This document shows positions 36,301-42,244 of a stretch of 64,000 nt of DNA, piece by piece. How positions within the stretch are numbered: the first letter of the stretch is position 1; each line of letters opens with the position of its first letter. This DNA comes from Hippopus hippopus. Taxonomy: Eukaryota > Mollusca > Bivalvia > Cardiida > Cardiidae. Made by a program: the position numbers and the translations under genes. The DNA lies in assembly GCA_946811185.2 (NCBI GenBank), contig OX328105.1, positions 38,566,974-38,630,973 on the forward strand. Direction: 5' to 3'. The notes under the pieces are model-generated. The model did no database searches and was not told the origin of the DNA. It saw only the letters and a list, made by a program, of their open reading frames with translations.

Positions 36301-36631
36301 TAAGGTAAAAAAAAAATTTAAGCCATTGATCCTTTTTCCACAATGTTTCTGACATAGAATCTACGACCGGCGCTTCCAAAGGGTTAAAAAACAAAGCAAA
36401 CAGGCATATACATACCCTTAACCCATGTCCAATAGCGATGTCGCCTGAGGGACAGCCAGTATGAACCCGGGGGTAGGTTATACAGGTCCTGACTGTAATC
36501 GCCAAACCCATTGACCAGCTCCGCCAACTGACCACTCATATCCTCGCACTTTGACCTCGACTCTGCCCATGTCGCTTGACCAGTCGACCATCGAATACAT
36601 GTATGATAATTTCCACATTTGGGATGGTCTC
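14835..36631 (-). CDS. C-type lectin-like single-pass receptor with tyrosine-rich tail (five exons; N-terminus missing)
   Basis: Predicted cell-surface receptor. Exons, in coding order, are 36631-36416, 25177-25031, 22825-22622, 19874-19796 and 15606-14835. The visible coding sequence is 472 residues: a lectin-like domain of about 121 residues, a stalk of about 68, one hydrophobic helix of about 22-24, then a basic anchor and a tail of about 255. Every junction has AG/GT ends, and the phases match at each join (1, 1, 1, then 2). The domain has paired cysteines, WAESRSKC, WTW-K-G and FLCQY, which are typical C-type lectin landmarks, but no EPN/QPD or WND, so calcium-dependent sugar binding is doubtful. 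N-glycosylation sequons NRS, NKT and NES lie outside the membrane. The tail has several tyrosine motifs, including ITYDSV. The first visible exon needs one base from an upstream exon, so a signal peptide and perhaps more domains are absent. The ligand is unknown. Confidence 0.78.
15639..15861. mobile_element. Family B MITE just upstream of the last exon
   Basis: TTAA at 15639-15642 and 15858-15861 bound a copy with a perfect hairpin core. On the gene's strand it ends 32 bases before the terminal exon, so only TTGATGTTACTAGTGCAC and the pyrimidine tract separate them. Confidence 0.88.
16450..16490. mobile_element. Family A left-arm remnant
   Basis: GACGGTATAGATCCAAGATC followed by CAGACTGCACCTTCTGTG; no right arm. 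Confidence 0.6.
16576..16635. mobile_element. Family A hairpin, diverged
   Basis: TCAAGATCAGATAGCATG pairs imperfectly with CGTGCAGTCTGATCTTGA; it ends TTTCCCGC. Confidence 0.7.
16787..16981. mobile_element. Family B MITE, diverged
   Basis: It starts CTCTTTACCAGGCGATAAAA. The hairpin arms GAAAATACTGGTGA/CCGGCATTTTCTTCC are imperfect. It abuts the next copy. Confidence 0.75.
16982..17214. mobile_element. Family B MITE
   Basis: It starts TTAACCCCACACC, has a perfect core GGAGAAAATGCTGGT, and ends GTTGGGAAAGGGTCAA. Confidence 0.85.
17405..17476. mobile_element. Family A hairpin, diverged
   Basis: AGCAGACAGTGTTGATC and AATCTACATTGGCTGC are the outer arms; the centre has an insertion and several changes. 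Confidence 0.65.
17820..18446. mobile_element. Foldback element with arms of about 240 bp
   Basis: The left arm starts TAATATACTCAGTTCCATAA and the right arm ends with its inverse (18446). Arms match over about 240 bp with few mismatches, apart from some small gaps. The spacer (about 18060-18190) holds CAGGAATG…CATTCCTG, a small nested stem. No coding capacity. Confidence 0.88.
18454..18672. mobile_element. Family D MITE with lost hairpin arm
   Basis: AGCCATGCTATG and CAGAGCATAGCTC ends are kept. Most of the hairpin right arm is deleted after CATGTCAGCATGCATG. Confidence 0.75.
18759..18970. mobile_element. Family A MITE, full length
   Basis: 212 bp from TTAACCCTTATCCCGC to TAAGGGTTAA; hairpin 18865-18930 with a perfect core. 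A good type copy for subfamily A1. Confidence 0.92.
19010..19200. mobile_element. Family B, highly degenerate
   Basis: AACCCCTTAACCAAATG at the start and weak traces of the arms (GTGGGAAGGAGAGGAAATG). Confidence 0.4.
19204..19268. mobile_element. Family A hairpin, diverged
   Basis: AATCAGACTGCACGTTCTGT and GCATTCTGATCTTGAT form the core; the outer arms are worn. Confidence 0.7.
19294..19524. mobile_element. Family B MITE
   Basis: The core is perfect, and the right TTAA (19521-19524) is also the left TTAA of the next family A copy. Confidence 0.88.
19521..19733. mobile_element. Family A MITE sharing a TTAA with a B copy
   Basis: TTAACCTTAAGGCTGCTAAG starts it; the hairpin 19560-19628 is perfect apart from the loop. 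It ends about 60 bp before the transmembrane exon. Confidence 0.85.
19796..19874 (-). CDS. Exon: transmembrane helix
   Basis: This is 79 bp, with acceptor CTTGTTTCAG/GTATGT and donor TATTCAG/GTGTGT. It encodes MFLLLGFVSGMVCVLILG followed by LLVYLIF, an uninterrupted hydrophobic stretch typical of a single-pass membrane helix. It enters in phase 1 and leaves in phase 2, matching the flanking exons. Being short, it does not show up as a long open frame; it was recognised by its hydrophobicity and its splice sites. Confidence 0.78.
19959..20024. mobile_element. Family A hairpin, diverged
   Basis: GGCGGATAGTGTAAATCAAG and CAGTCTGATCTTGAATC; part of the left inner arm is deleted. Confidence 0.65.
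20131..20325. mobile_element. Family D MITE, right end lost
   Basis: GAGCCATGCTCTGTG is intact. GCATCTGCAAAAT is locally duplicated. It runs directly into a family C copy, which probably inserted in it or replaced its right end. Confidence 0.75.
20330..20590. mobile_element. Family C double-hairpin MITE
   Basis: Ends GGCCTGCAACACGTG and CGCGTGTAGCAGGCC; both hairpins intact, the second with GATTCGAAACGACAC arms. Confidence 0.9.
20663..20946. mobile_element. Two adjoining family B copies (right-end remnant plus full copy)
   Basis: 20663-20722 is a right end (GTTTTCAAAAG…GGTAAAGGG). From about 20719 a full copy starts TCAACTATTTACCAAATAG and has a perfect core. Confidence 0.82.
21356..21392. 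repeat. Microsatellite (AG)n
   Basis: An uninterrupted AG run of about 18 units, preceded by GACACAGAGACACAC. Confidence 0.97.
21778..22345 (-). mobile_element. SINE-1 copy interrupted by SINE-2
   Basis: SINE-1 body parts lie at 21778-21897 and 22158-22345. Both contain TTCTTTCCAAG at the junction, so the insertion made an 11-bp target duplication. The right part ends in a decayed tRNA-like head (GACCCCTGCACGGTACC). Confidence 0.72.
21898..22157 (+). mobile_element. SINE-2, tRNA-derived, with GAAA tail
   Basis: About 260 bp. The head GCGTGGCCTAGTG and a decayed B box are followed by the body GTGGGAGTGTCCTTGGGCAA and the tail (GAAA)5. The TTCTTTCCAAG repeat on both sides (21887-21897, 22158-22168) supports LINE-type insertion. 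Confidence 0.78.
22622..22825 (-). CDS. Exon: juxtamembrane stalk of the lectin-like receptor
   Basis: This is 204 bp, phase 1 at both ends. The acceptor CATCCAACAG/ATTTTG has a rather weak pyrimidine tract; the donor is AATACCT/GTAAGA. The 68 codons start DFEDKPTVTRATKPIEEDE and end RAVLNT. The sequence is charged and low in hydrophobic residues, has the sequon NES, and looks like an extended, probably unstructured stalk. It has no recognised domain. The call rests on an open frame, good donor, matching phase and its place between the lectin domain and the membrane helix; it could be skipped in some transcripts, since its length is a multiple of three. Confidence 0.6.
22895..22962. mobile_element. 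Family A hairpin
   Basis: GCGGCCGGTGTAGATC pairs with GATCTGCACCGTCTGC, with two compensated pairs relative to other copies. It is about 70 bp upstream of the stalk exon on the gene strand. Confidence 0.85.
23013..23275. mobile_element. Family D MITE
   Basis: Ends GAGCCTTGATCTGG and CAGAGCATGACTC; hairpin near the right end with GTCGACCTGCGCGGACTGCG. Confidence 0.82.
23364..23575. mobile_element. Family A MITE, full length
   Basis: 212 bp between TTAA copies; hairpin 23470-23536 with perfect core; the same length as 18759-18970. Confidence 0.92.
23576..24540. other. Intron sequence, no repeat recognised
   Basis: This lies inside the intron between the lectin-domain and stalk exons. No exon with fitting phase was seen. 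Confidence 0.45.
24546..24632. mobile_element. Family B right-half remnant
   Basis: CCACAATGTTTTCAAAA and GTTTGGTAAAGGGC are kept. Confidence 0.65.
24694..24961. mobile_element. Family C double-hairpin MITE
   Basis: TATGGCTTGCAACATGCG and its inverse at the right end; the first hairpin has CCTTCGCAG and other changes, the second is perfect. Confidence 0.9.
25031..25177 (-). CDS. Exon: second half of C-type lectin-like domain
   Basis: This is 147 bp, phase 1 at both ends. The acceptor is CATTTCAG/GTACCC and the donor AGTATG/GTAAGT. The 49 codons run from TRVPPSEFFHYNRS to RQFLCQY. Cysteines in KTCAVVQ, RSCHLK and FLCQ fit the last three cysteines of the fold. Where many lectins have WND there is NGELGLSPRSC, so the second calcium site is not conserved. 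Two sequons (NRS, NKT) suggest glycosylation. This exon is too short for an ORF scan and was found by its splice sites and by codon continuity with its neighbours. Confidence 0.8.
25182..25210. repeat. Microsatellite (GGAT)n
   Basis: Six or so GGAT units begin within 15 bp of the acceptor of the second lectin exon, and further GGAT-like units continue to about 25310. Confidence 0.9.
25686..25955 (+). mobile_element. SINE-1, best copy
   Basis: The tRNA-like head with B box GGGTTCGATCC is followed by the body TATGGATAGGTGCACTGG, CCGCGATATCAC and the end AACGACGTTAAAACCC. This copy gives the polarity of the family. Confidence 0.75.
25956..27890. other. Intronic stretch free of the hairpin families
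   Basis: About 1.9 kb with none of families A-D. A dispersed repeat (26040-26170) matches 57735-57860 through CTGGCAAA.CACCAGT and ATGGGCAACGTAGC. A homopurine/homopyrimidine tract and several CACGTG/GACGTCA-like boxes are visible. No exon found. Confidence 0.45.
27896..27962. mobile_element. Family A hairpin, one arm worn
   Basis: CGGACGGTGCAGATCAAAG on the left has TTGGACTTCAC in the inner arm; the right arm GTGCAGTCTGATCTTGATC is intact. Confidence 0.75.
28297..28368. mobile_element. Family A hairpin, diverged
   Basis: GTGTAGATCAAGATCAGAC followed by an insertion (ACAGACTT) and GTGCAGTCTAATCTTTG. Confidence 0.7.
28460..28672. mobile_element. Family A MITE, full length
   Basis: TTAACCCTTTGGCTGC to GGATAAAGGTTAA, 213 bp; the hairpin 28499-28566 is perfect and serves here as type copy for the arm comparison. 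Confidence 0.92.
28736..28845. mobile_element. Family B, internally deleted
   Basis: CATACCAAACAATCCAC at the start, and a short hairpin GGAGAAAATGCTGG/CAGCCGTTTCTCC. Confidence 0.7.
28876..29092. mobile_element. Family A MITE
   Basis: TTAACCCTTAAGCTGTTAAG starts it; hairpin 28914-28982; right end TTAGCAGGATCAGGGTTGA is decayed. Confidence 0.85.
29352..29590. mobile_element. Family B MITE, diverged
   Basis: TTTAACCACTTTTTCAGACG, then CATTTGCATACGACC; the hairpin has GAAAAAATGTTGAT against TAGCATTTTCTCC with an extra TTTTCTCC. Confidence 0.7.
29878..30045. mobile_element. Family B, right hairpin arm deleted
   Basis: GGAGAAAATGCCTACAATC: the sequence leaves the left arm after AATGC. The right end GTCCGTTGGTAAAG remains. 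Confidence 0.7.
30471..32009 (-). mobile_element. Tc1/mariner-like transposon, inactive
   Basis: 1539 bp bounded by perfect inverted repeats of 41 bp (30471-30511 and 31969-32009), beginning TATACTGAACCAAAAAAG; the terminal TA is the expected target. The transposase on the minus strand is broken in at least two places. Confidence 0.95.
30772..31699 (-). pseudogene. Tc1-like transposase, DDE type, frameshifted
   Basis: The ATG at 31699 gives MPRIPQNLRERAIGML. The frame shifts near 31620, then continues through an HTH region (CSPRAIRHLRQRFQATGRTE), a GRPR motif and FSDESRF, the first catalytic aspartate. Another break lies near 31130-31180; then come QHDNATSHTAR (second aspartate) and DLNPIEHLWD (the catalytic glutamate). 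All three catalytic residues remain. Such proteins bind the element's ends and cut and paste at TA sites. Two frame breaks make this copy unable to code for a full protein. Confidence 0.92.
32160..32386. mobile_element. Family B MITE, diverged
   Basis: CACCCTTTACCAAACAATCCC to GTATGGTAAAGAATG; hairpin centre reduced to GAGAAATCGCTGGTGATGAT. Confidence 0.75.
32505..32720. mobile_element. Family B, degenerate
   Basis: AACGACAAAATTTTAGAC and GGGTAGATTTAGAAACATCG are recognisable; the hairpin is nearly gone. Confidence 0.5.
32846..34394. mobile_element. Non-autonomous element built of about 142-bp tandem units
   Basis: About ten degenerate units contain CCAAGTTTCATGAGTATTGG, GAAAATGTGGCCTCTAG, GTACACAAGGTTTTC and GACCCGACATGACCC. 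One outer end is AAAGGGCAATGATGGCCCTG, the other GTGCACTTTGTTCTCAGC. The pattern is a repeat class I associate with molluscan genomes. Helitron-like or other rolling-circle origin is possible but unproven. Confidence 0.75.
34395..34605. mobile_element. Family B, diverged
   Basis: GGCTTTTGAAAACATTGTGGG and a worn hairpin (CAATGATGGTTAACAGGATT). Confidence 0.6.
34805..35067. mobile_element. Family D MITE
   Basis: AGCCATGCTCTCAC and CAGAGCATGGCTC ends; hairpin near the right end with AGCCTGCACGGACTGCGCAG. Confidence 0.85.
35070..35435. other. No recognised feature
   Basis: An A tract at 35250-35262 and AT-rich sequence; nothing else was recognised. Confidence 0.4.
35436..35675. mobile_element. 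Family D MITE
   Basis: GAGCCATGCTTTGTG and CAGAGCGCCGCTC; hairpin near the left end with GCACAATTCGCGCAGG. Confidence 0.85.
35683..35948. mobile_element. Family D MITE, type copy
   Basis: GAGCCGTGCTCTGG and CAGAGCATGGCTC. The hairpin is perfect (core 35861-35891) and near the right end. It lies 8 bp from the previous D copy in opposite orientation. Confidence 0.92.
36416..36631 (-). CDS. Exon: first half of C-type lectin-like domain
   Basis: This is 216 bp, phase 1 at both ends. The acceptor is TATTTCTAG/GAGACC and the donor AAGG/GTATGT. The 72 codons begin GDHPKCGNYHTC and hold an early cysteine pair, then ATWAESRSKCEDMSGQLAEL, which is the helix-1 and 'W-A-…-C-…-G-L' region of C-type lectins. 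They end in YWLSLRRHRYWTWVKG, the 'W-G-…-W-W' strand region. A long open frame continues upstream into the intron without domain similarity, so the acceptor is chosen on domain fit and consensus. Since one codon is split, at least one further exon lies at higher coordinates. Confidence 0.82.
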
Positions 36632-36755
36632 CTAGAAATAGAAATATTTCATCATTTAACAATTGACAGACAGGTGAAAATAAGATGACAAAAAAGCTTA
36701 GGCTTGTCCAAATTATAACCCCCCCCCTTTTGCAGACAACAAAATCAACTGAGCA

Positions 36756-36922
36756 ACGATCTGGCAAAAGAGGGTTTAATGCACCTCCGAAATGCAATAT
36801 ACCGAGCAAGTCATCATAATTATAATTATGGATCCGTAAATATTCCATTTGTCTAACAAAACCGAATAAATCATGAGGTAGAATGATCCTCTGATATGCA
36901 GGAAATGACAAATAGCAAAAAA
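36756..36922. mobile_element. Family D MITE, half copy
   Basis: GAGCAACGATCTGGCAAAAG starts it. It stops before the hairpin (AATAGCAAAAAAGAAAAC). Confidence 0.75.
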
Positions 36923-37029
36923 GAAAACCTCTATATGAAAGGCCGACGCTTTACCCCCTATACACCACTATCACCCACAAAAACTTGCTTCTGAGATCGC
37001 CCTAAATGGATTTCTTGCTGACTTTCCCC

Positions 37030-37236
37030 TTAAACTACTAAATACGTGGAACAAAAATTTCCACTCAATAGTAAAAACACAAATATTGCAATTTCAAAGT
37101 TGATTTCACCGAAAAGAAAGAAAATATCCTATCAGACATTAGAGATCAAAGATCAGACAGCACGTTTTGTGCAGTCTGATCTTTATCACAACTGTCTGCA
37201 AAAGCGTCCGGAGTCGTGCTTAGCAACCTAAGGATT
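37030..37236. mobile_element. Family A MITE, diverged
   Basis: TTAAACTACTAAATACGTGG; hairpin 37131-37200 with CAGACAGCACGTTTTGTGCA. Confidence 0.8.
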
Positions 37237-37253
37237 ATCTTTGCTTGTTTGTT

Positions 37254-37548
37254 TTGTTTGCATGATGTTTAACGCTGTTTCAACATTATTTCAGTTATAT
37301 CGCTGCGGTAGTGCACCTATCCATGCCTTTCTGGAGTTGCTTTTACCAGTACCTTGCACATTGTTCTTTCCAAGCCACTAGCTGCTTTCCCACATAACCA
37401 TCATCGAAATAATGCTCAGTGGTAAGAGAAAAATGAAATCCTGTCGCAATAACTATCATCAAGTCTCGGAGATAAAATTAGTCTAGCTGAGAATACGAAC
37501 CAGCGACCAGGTCTATAATACTTTACGCTTCCGACTTGGCCATCGGGG
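37254..37548 (-). mobile_element. SINE-1
   Basis: Read on the minus strand: tRNA-like head (B box near 37500), body CTGGGTTGG-type decay, and end GTTGAAACAGCGTTAAAC at 37265. Confidence 0.7.
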
Positions 37549-37694
37549 CTGTCATTCTGGGTAAACATGCCCATTTTGCGTTAGGCTTAATTGTTTCAGG
37601 GCCAAAAAAATGAATAACTCAACTTCTTTCAAAGGTTGAACATACGATTTATTGAAACGCAGACGGATATAATCTTATAGGACTGACTACTCAA

Positions 37695-37761
37695 GCGGAC
37701 AGTATAGATCCAAGATCAGAAAGCTCGATCTGTGCATTTTTCTTGATATAAGCCGTCCGCA
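37695..37761. mobile_element. Family A hairpin (A2), worn
   Basis: GCGGACAGTATAGATCCAAG and GCCGTCCGC; the inner right arm is partly lost (GTGCATTTTTCTTG). Confidence 0.7.
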
Positions 37762-38073
37762 AAAGGTCCTCTTTTCCGCCCACGACGCTGGAAAAGTAAA
37801 AAATACATAAGAGAACGGGGATAATTTTGGCGGTAAAACGAAACATAATTTCCGTTTTCTTTTTCGAATGCGGTTAATCTACCACTCAATAACACATAGC
37901 CCCCAACCCCGGCACGTATTAGCTTTTTTAGAAACATGCATGGAAAAGCAAATGCTCCTTTAATCATTTTATTAATTCATTTCCGTTCATTGATATCTTT
38001 CAAGTATTTCGCTCTGCTTCTTCCTTGTATATGCATAAGTAACAGGTCTAAACAAAGCATTTGTGGTTAAAGT

Positions 38074-38301
38074 TTAACCCTTATCTAGACAATCCCGAGT
38101 TTTCACGACCTTGACATAGAACCTTTTGAATACATTGTGGAAAAAGGAGAAAATGCTGGTTACCAGCATTTTCTCCTTTTACCACAATGTTTTCTATCCT
38201 ATGAACGAAAAAAACCCACAATTTGCGTCACACATACAATTTGTCTACAGTTGCTTTAAATTTTGATGTGTCTAAGACTTTGTCGCTTTGTAAAGAGTTA
38301 C
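38074..38301. mobile_element. Family B MITE, full length
   Basis: TTAACCCTTATCTAGAC to CTTTGTAAAGAGTTA; perfect core GGAGAAAATGCTGGT. Confidence 0.88.
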
Positions 38302-38718
38302 AGGTTTACCACAATCATAAGTGCACATTTTCTAGCCCTTTTTTTTCCCTTCTTTCAACGCCCAGTATTGAAAAATAGTAATGTCACTATAAGAAGGTCC
38401 TTGCCAAATTGTATGTCAGTATTGTTGTTTTGTAAACAGACTGCAATACATCCGCATCAGGAATTTCCGATACGTGGATGACATTTCCAGCTATATATTG
38501 TTTACCCTTTAGAAGTTCTGTATCTAATGACAGAAAACATCATCAGTGTTAAGCGCCAATTGTTGTTTGTTTGTTTTTATGTCTTACGCTATATACAAGA
38601 GTGATTTCGTTTATTTCAGTGCGGCCTTTGCGCATTTTCATACATATCTGACGTTATAAACAAATAATTTAATATCAGTTGTTTTCATGATTATTGGCGA
38701 GTTTTCATTGGCTGAAAT

Positions 38719-38966
38719 TTTTTTTCATAGCTCCATGAAAAAAAAATCACGTTATGCCGGAACTACTTTCGCTGAAGGTTGCTCAGTGCGGGTCCTACAA
38801 ATATGAGTGGAAAGGGCTTTAGAAACTCCACCGTTAGATTTAAAGATAAAGAAAATGAATGCAGTTTGAATTATTTCCGTGGGTGTATGTTGTCTGTAGT
38901 ATTAAATTATAAGAAATGAAGAGAATTTTTATTTTTTCATGGAGGTATGAAAAAATAAAAATTCTT
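38719..38966. mobile_element. Short element with hairpin ends
   Basis: TTTTTTTTCATAGCTCCATG with its A-rich inverse (38719-38748) and a perfect 19-bp stem with 6-nt loop at 38922-38965 (AGAATTTTTATTTTTTCAT). The two stems share TTTCAT-GGAG-type loops, so they are probably the two ends of one element. Confidence 0.55.
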
Positions 38967-39049
38967 TTCAATCCTTAAATGATACGCCTAAGCCGTTTTG
39001 CAAGCCAACAACTGGGTTTCATCGAGACCAGAGTCCAAAAAAATATTCT

Positions 39050-39234
39050 ACTTTCACTCTTACCAGACGATTAAGTTTTAGACTCTTCAATACTGAAAGC
39101 ATGCACAGACTTTGAAAGGGTAGAAAACAATGTGGGAATAGGAGTAAATGCTGGTTCTTCTTCCCCTACAAATCTTTAAAAAAAATCCTTGTTTCTCAGG
39201 GTCAAAAAGGTGGGATTGTGTGGTAAAGGGTTAG
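39050..39234. mobile_element. Family B, diverged
   Basis: CACTCTTACCAGACGATTAAG to GTGTGGTAAAGGGTTAG; hairpin decayed. Confidence 0.75.
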
Positions 39235-39396
39235 GACAGGAATGGATCACGGTTTCGAAATGATTTTCTGCAATCTTCGGAGGGAATTTCTGTCGAGCCC
39301 TGTTTCGATCCCACAATTCAGGGATTACTAGTTCCGGTAACAGAACCCGTATTCGCCAATCCATGAAAATATTTTTTTTTTGGACTTCTTCTCAAG

Positions 39397-39515
39397 AATA
39401 TTCTTAATTTCGAAGTGACGCAATTTCTGATTGGTCCAACCAAATGGTTCAGTAAATCAGAAATTGCGTTACTTTCTATATATAAGAATAAGACTAAGAA
39501 TGCAATTTAGAAAGG
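39397..39515. repeat. Family F inverted repeat, second copy
   Basis: GAAGTGACGCAATTTCTGAT and ATCAGAAATTGCGTTACTTT arms around a short spacer, as at 2443. Confidence 0.75.
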
Positions 39516-39597
39516 TTGGTGAATACGGATCCAGCATTGATGCTCTGGTTTACACACTGTATTCTAGCAAACGGTATGGTCATCTGAACTAATTTAG

Positions 39598-39790
39598 GGT
39601 AACTCATTACCAGACAACAAAGTTTTTGCCTTTGTCCAGTTCGAAAGCATTTGCAGACGACAAATCAGAGTCTGACGACGGAATTTGTTTCTGAAAGGTT
39701 ACCAGCACTTATTTTTCCTTTCTAACAATGTTTTAAGAAGCTTTTTCTTCTTCAGTGTCTCTAAAACACGTGATTGTTTGGTAAAGATTG
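39598..39790. mobile_element. Family B, internally deleted
   Basis: AACTCATTACCAGACAACAAAG to GTTTGGTAAAG; the left hairpin arm is missing. Confidence 0.7.
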
Positions 39791-40027
39791 ACAATGTGGC
39801 TTTGTAGTGAATAGAGATAAGGAGTATTTGCTCTTAAGCAAAAGTTTCCATATGCAACAGTGTTTTCAAAAGTAGTCTGTCGAGAGACAGGAGACAGACC
39901 AAAAAAAAAAAGTAAGGTTATAATCTGCGACAGCATGGTTAAACAAAATGTTCACTGTCAGTACTACTGTCAGAGCTTTGATTGGACTTAACAGAACACT
40001 CATGAACATCCGAATTAGGGAGTGCAC

Positions 40028-40243
40028 CTGGCCCTTTACCTAACTACCCTGGTACAGTGGGCTTTTGAAAACATTGTGGGAAAAGGAGAAAATGCTGGTA
40101 ACCAGCATTTTTCTCCTTTTTCCACAATGTTTTCTTCTCTTTCAAAGACAAAACCAGTCATTTGTGTCACATGTAATATGGCGTCTAACAAATGCTTCCA
40201 AATTTGGCAAGTCAGATTTATTTGTCGTTTCGTAAAGTGTTAA
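40028..40243. mobile_element. Family B MITE
   Basis: CCCTTTACCTAACTACCC to TTTCGTAAAGTGTTAA, with the perfect core AAAATGCTGGTAACCAGC. Confidence 0.85.
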
Positions 40244-40274
40244 ACAGGTTAATGTAACTTCCGCATGACAACGA

Positions 40275-40580
40275 AATCTAATACTTTTCCAGATTAAATG
40301 CATTCGCAGACAATTAAGATATGGCTCAAACGAAAGGGTTTGTCTTCAGTAGGGTAGAAAACATTGTGAAAAATCCCTTTATTTTACACGCCTAAACTGC
40401 ACCTTTTCACTTGATGTTGCCGTCCAATTTCTCTTTGCTTGCGAAGAAAAAAGATATTGAAGTATTTAATGAAATCTGATTTAAGACAAAACATGATTCT
40501 AAACATCACCCCGTCAGTGTCGTAGGCGAAAACCTTGTGCACAGAACCTGCAGTCTGATCTTGCATCTATACTATTTGCT
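40275..40580. mobile_element. Remnants of family B and family A
   Basis: A B left half (40275-40378, GGGTAGAAAACATTGTG) is followed at 40535-40580 by an A right half (CTGCAGTCTGATCTTGCATC). Confidence 0.6.
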
Positions 40581-40609
40581 TATCTCGTCAAGTCAAAAAG
40601 ATCGAAATG

Positions 40610-40797
40610 AGCGCCGTGCTAAAAAAGGAGGTTTAATGGATCTCTGTGATACATAATACCAAGCAAGTCATCTCGTAAAATAATGGATCCATAAAATCAT
40701 TTTTTTTTTTCTAATAAACGACTGAATAATGCTGTAGAATTGTCATTTGATATGCAAAAAACTCACCGATAGCAAAAAGTTTCGATCCAGGTCAGCT
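40610..40797. mobile_element. Family D MITE, right end lost
   Basis: GAGCGCCGTGCTAAAAAAGG; stops inside the hairpin at GATCCAGGTCAGC. Confidence 0.75.
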
Positions 40798-41049
40798 AAA
40801 GGATGGCTAAAATTTGTCTGAGTTTCGGTGAATTGTTAGATATCAAGATAAACATATTTGGCGCTAAAAGTTTAAGTGCAGGATATAGATTAAGATTTCG
40901 AAATTGATAAACAAGGAAAACCACATTAAAGTGTTTCTAGGAAATCCAGTGTTATCTCACTGCAAACGAAACCGTGCAGAAAGAAATGTTTGAATTAGAT
41001 TTGTTTTAAAACGTCCTTGTAAAGTTATGGACAATCAACAATGATCACG

Positions 41050-41165
41050 TTGATTTTGGTAGAAACATTGTTGCGAAAGGAGAGATTGCTCGTCACGTGA
41101 GATTTCTCCTTTTACCTCAATTTTCTCTGACGCTTTCTAATGTAATTCTAAAATTTGTTGAACGT
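41050..41165. mobile_element. Family B remnant with changed hairpin
   Basis: GGAGAGATTGCTCGTCACG and AGATTTCTCC still pair, but the sequence differs from the family. Confidence 0.5.
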
Positions 41166-41175
41166 CGAAATATGT

Positions 41176-41405
41176 TAAGGTCTACGGCCCCTAACTCTCA
41201 TGTTAAAAGACGGAAGCTGCCGAGATTGGCTGAATAGCCTTTACGAAAAAGTCGATGTTACACGATTTTACCGATGAGTTAGTGAGTCTACGGCCCCTAA
41301 CCCTCATGTTAAAAGTCGAAAGCTACCGAGATTGGCCGAATAGCTTTCACGATTACGTTGATGTTACATGATATTTACTAATGAGTTAGGGATCGTAATC
41401 TTTAA
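41176..41405. mobile_element. Family G element: dimer of about 113-bp units
   Basis: Two direct units with GGCCCCTAACTCTCATG and AGCTGCCGAGATTGGC. The outer ends TCTACGGCCCCTAACTC and GAGTTAGGGATCGTAATC are inverted repeats. The same dimer occurs at 50010-50241. Confidence 0.75.
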
Positions 41406-42244
41406 ACGGAACATCTTACCAAGAACCCTGGCAAAAAAGAAAATTAACTCAACCAACAAAATTTAAGACTTGTTTAACATAAAAGAATTTGTCGATGAAA
41501 ACATAACTAGAGGCCCTTGAGGGCCTGAAATCGCTCTACTGGCAGTGATTTTGCTTTTATGCTAGTATACATTATGACTCCATGATGCAAAAAGAAAAAA
41601 AGACAAAAAACACAAAAATTTGTTCTTGCAACTGGGCTTGAACCCACTAAGACAGCCTAAGTAGGCATGGTGAATTGAACAAACAGTGAAAAAAAAATGA
41701 AGTGCAATTTTTCAAAACTAAATGTTTGGAATCCAGCCAAATTTGACAGGGTTTCAGTACGCCTTGTATTTAATAATCCTAGCAAATTTCAAATGTGGAC
41801 TTTGTTGAGTAAACGATACTAAGTCATCAAATGATTGCTTTTCCTGTACGGTTGATTAGATTTTCTTCACATTTAACAGAGTTCAATCCCTTGATGAACC
41901 AAACAATCTTTGCAAGTTTCAAAAGAATTGGATCAACACTGTGAACTTCATTGCCTAAACAAAAAATGGAAATTTTCAACTTTGAATGGCTTCTTTTCCC
42001 ACACTGATTGTCAGATTTCTTTCAAAATCAATAGCGTTCAAGCTGCTTATGATACAAAGCAACTGTACAAGTTTCATGAAAATCCGACAACAAATGCTGA
42101 CTTCATCGCGTAAACAATAAATGGTAATTTTCAACTTTAAATGGCTACTTTTCCCATACTGTTGGTTGTATTTTCTTTTTTTCAAAATCAATAGGGTTGA
42201 AGCTATTGATGAGATTAACAAACTGAGCAAGTTTCACAAATCAG

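Noticed and set aside
37716..37967. Minus-strand frame as a signal exon for the lectin-like receptor
   Set aside because: A phase-1 GTAGAT could fit, but the donor is weak, the peptide is a poor signal sequence, and part of the frame is a family A hairpin.
39733..39936. MLSQIITLLFFFGLSPVSR frame as a signal exon
   Set aside because: Its hydrophobic part comes from a poly-A/T tract and the rest from family B-like sequence; no fitting donor was seen.
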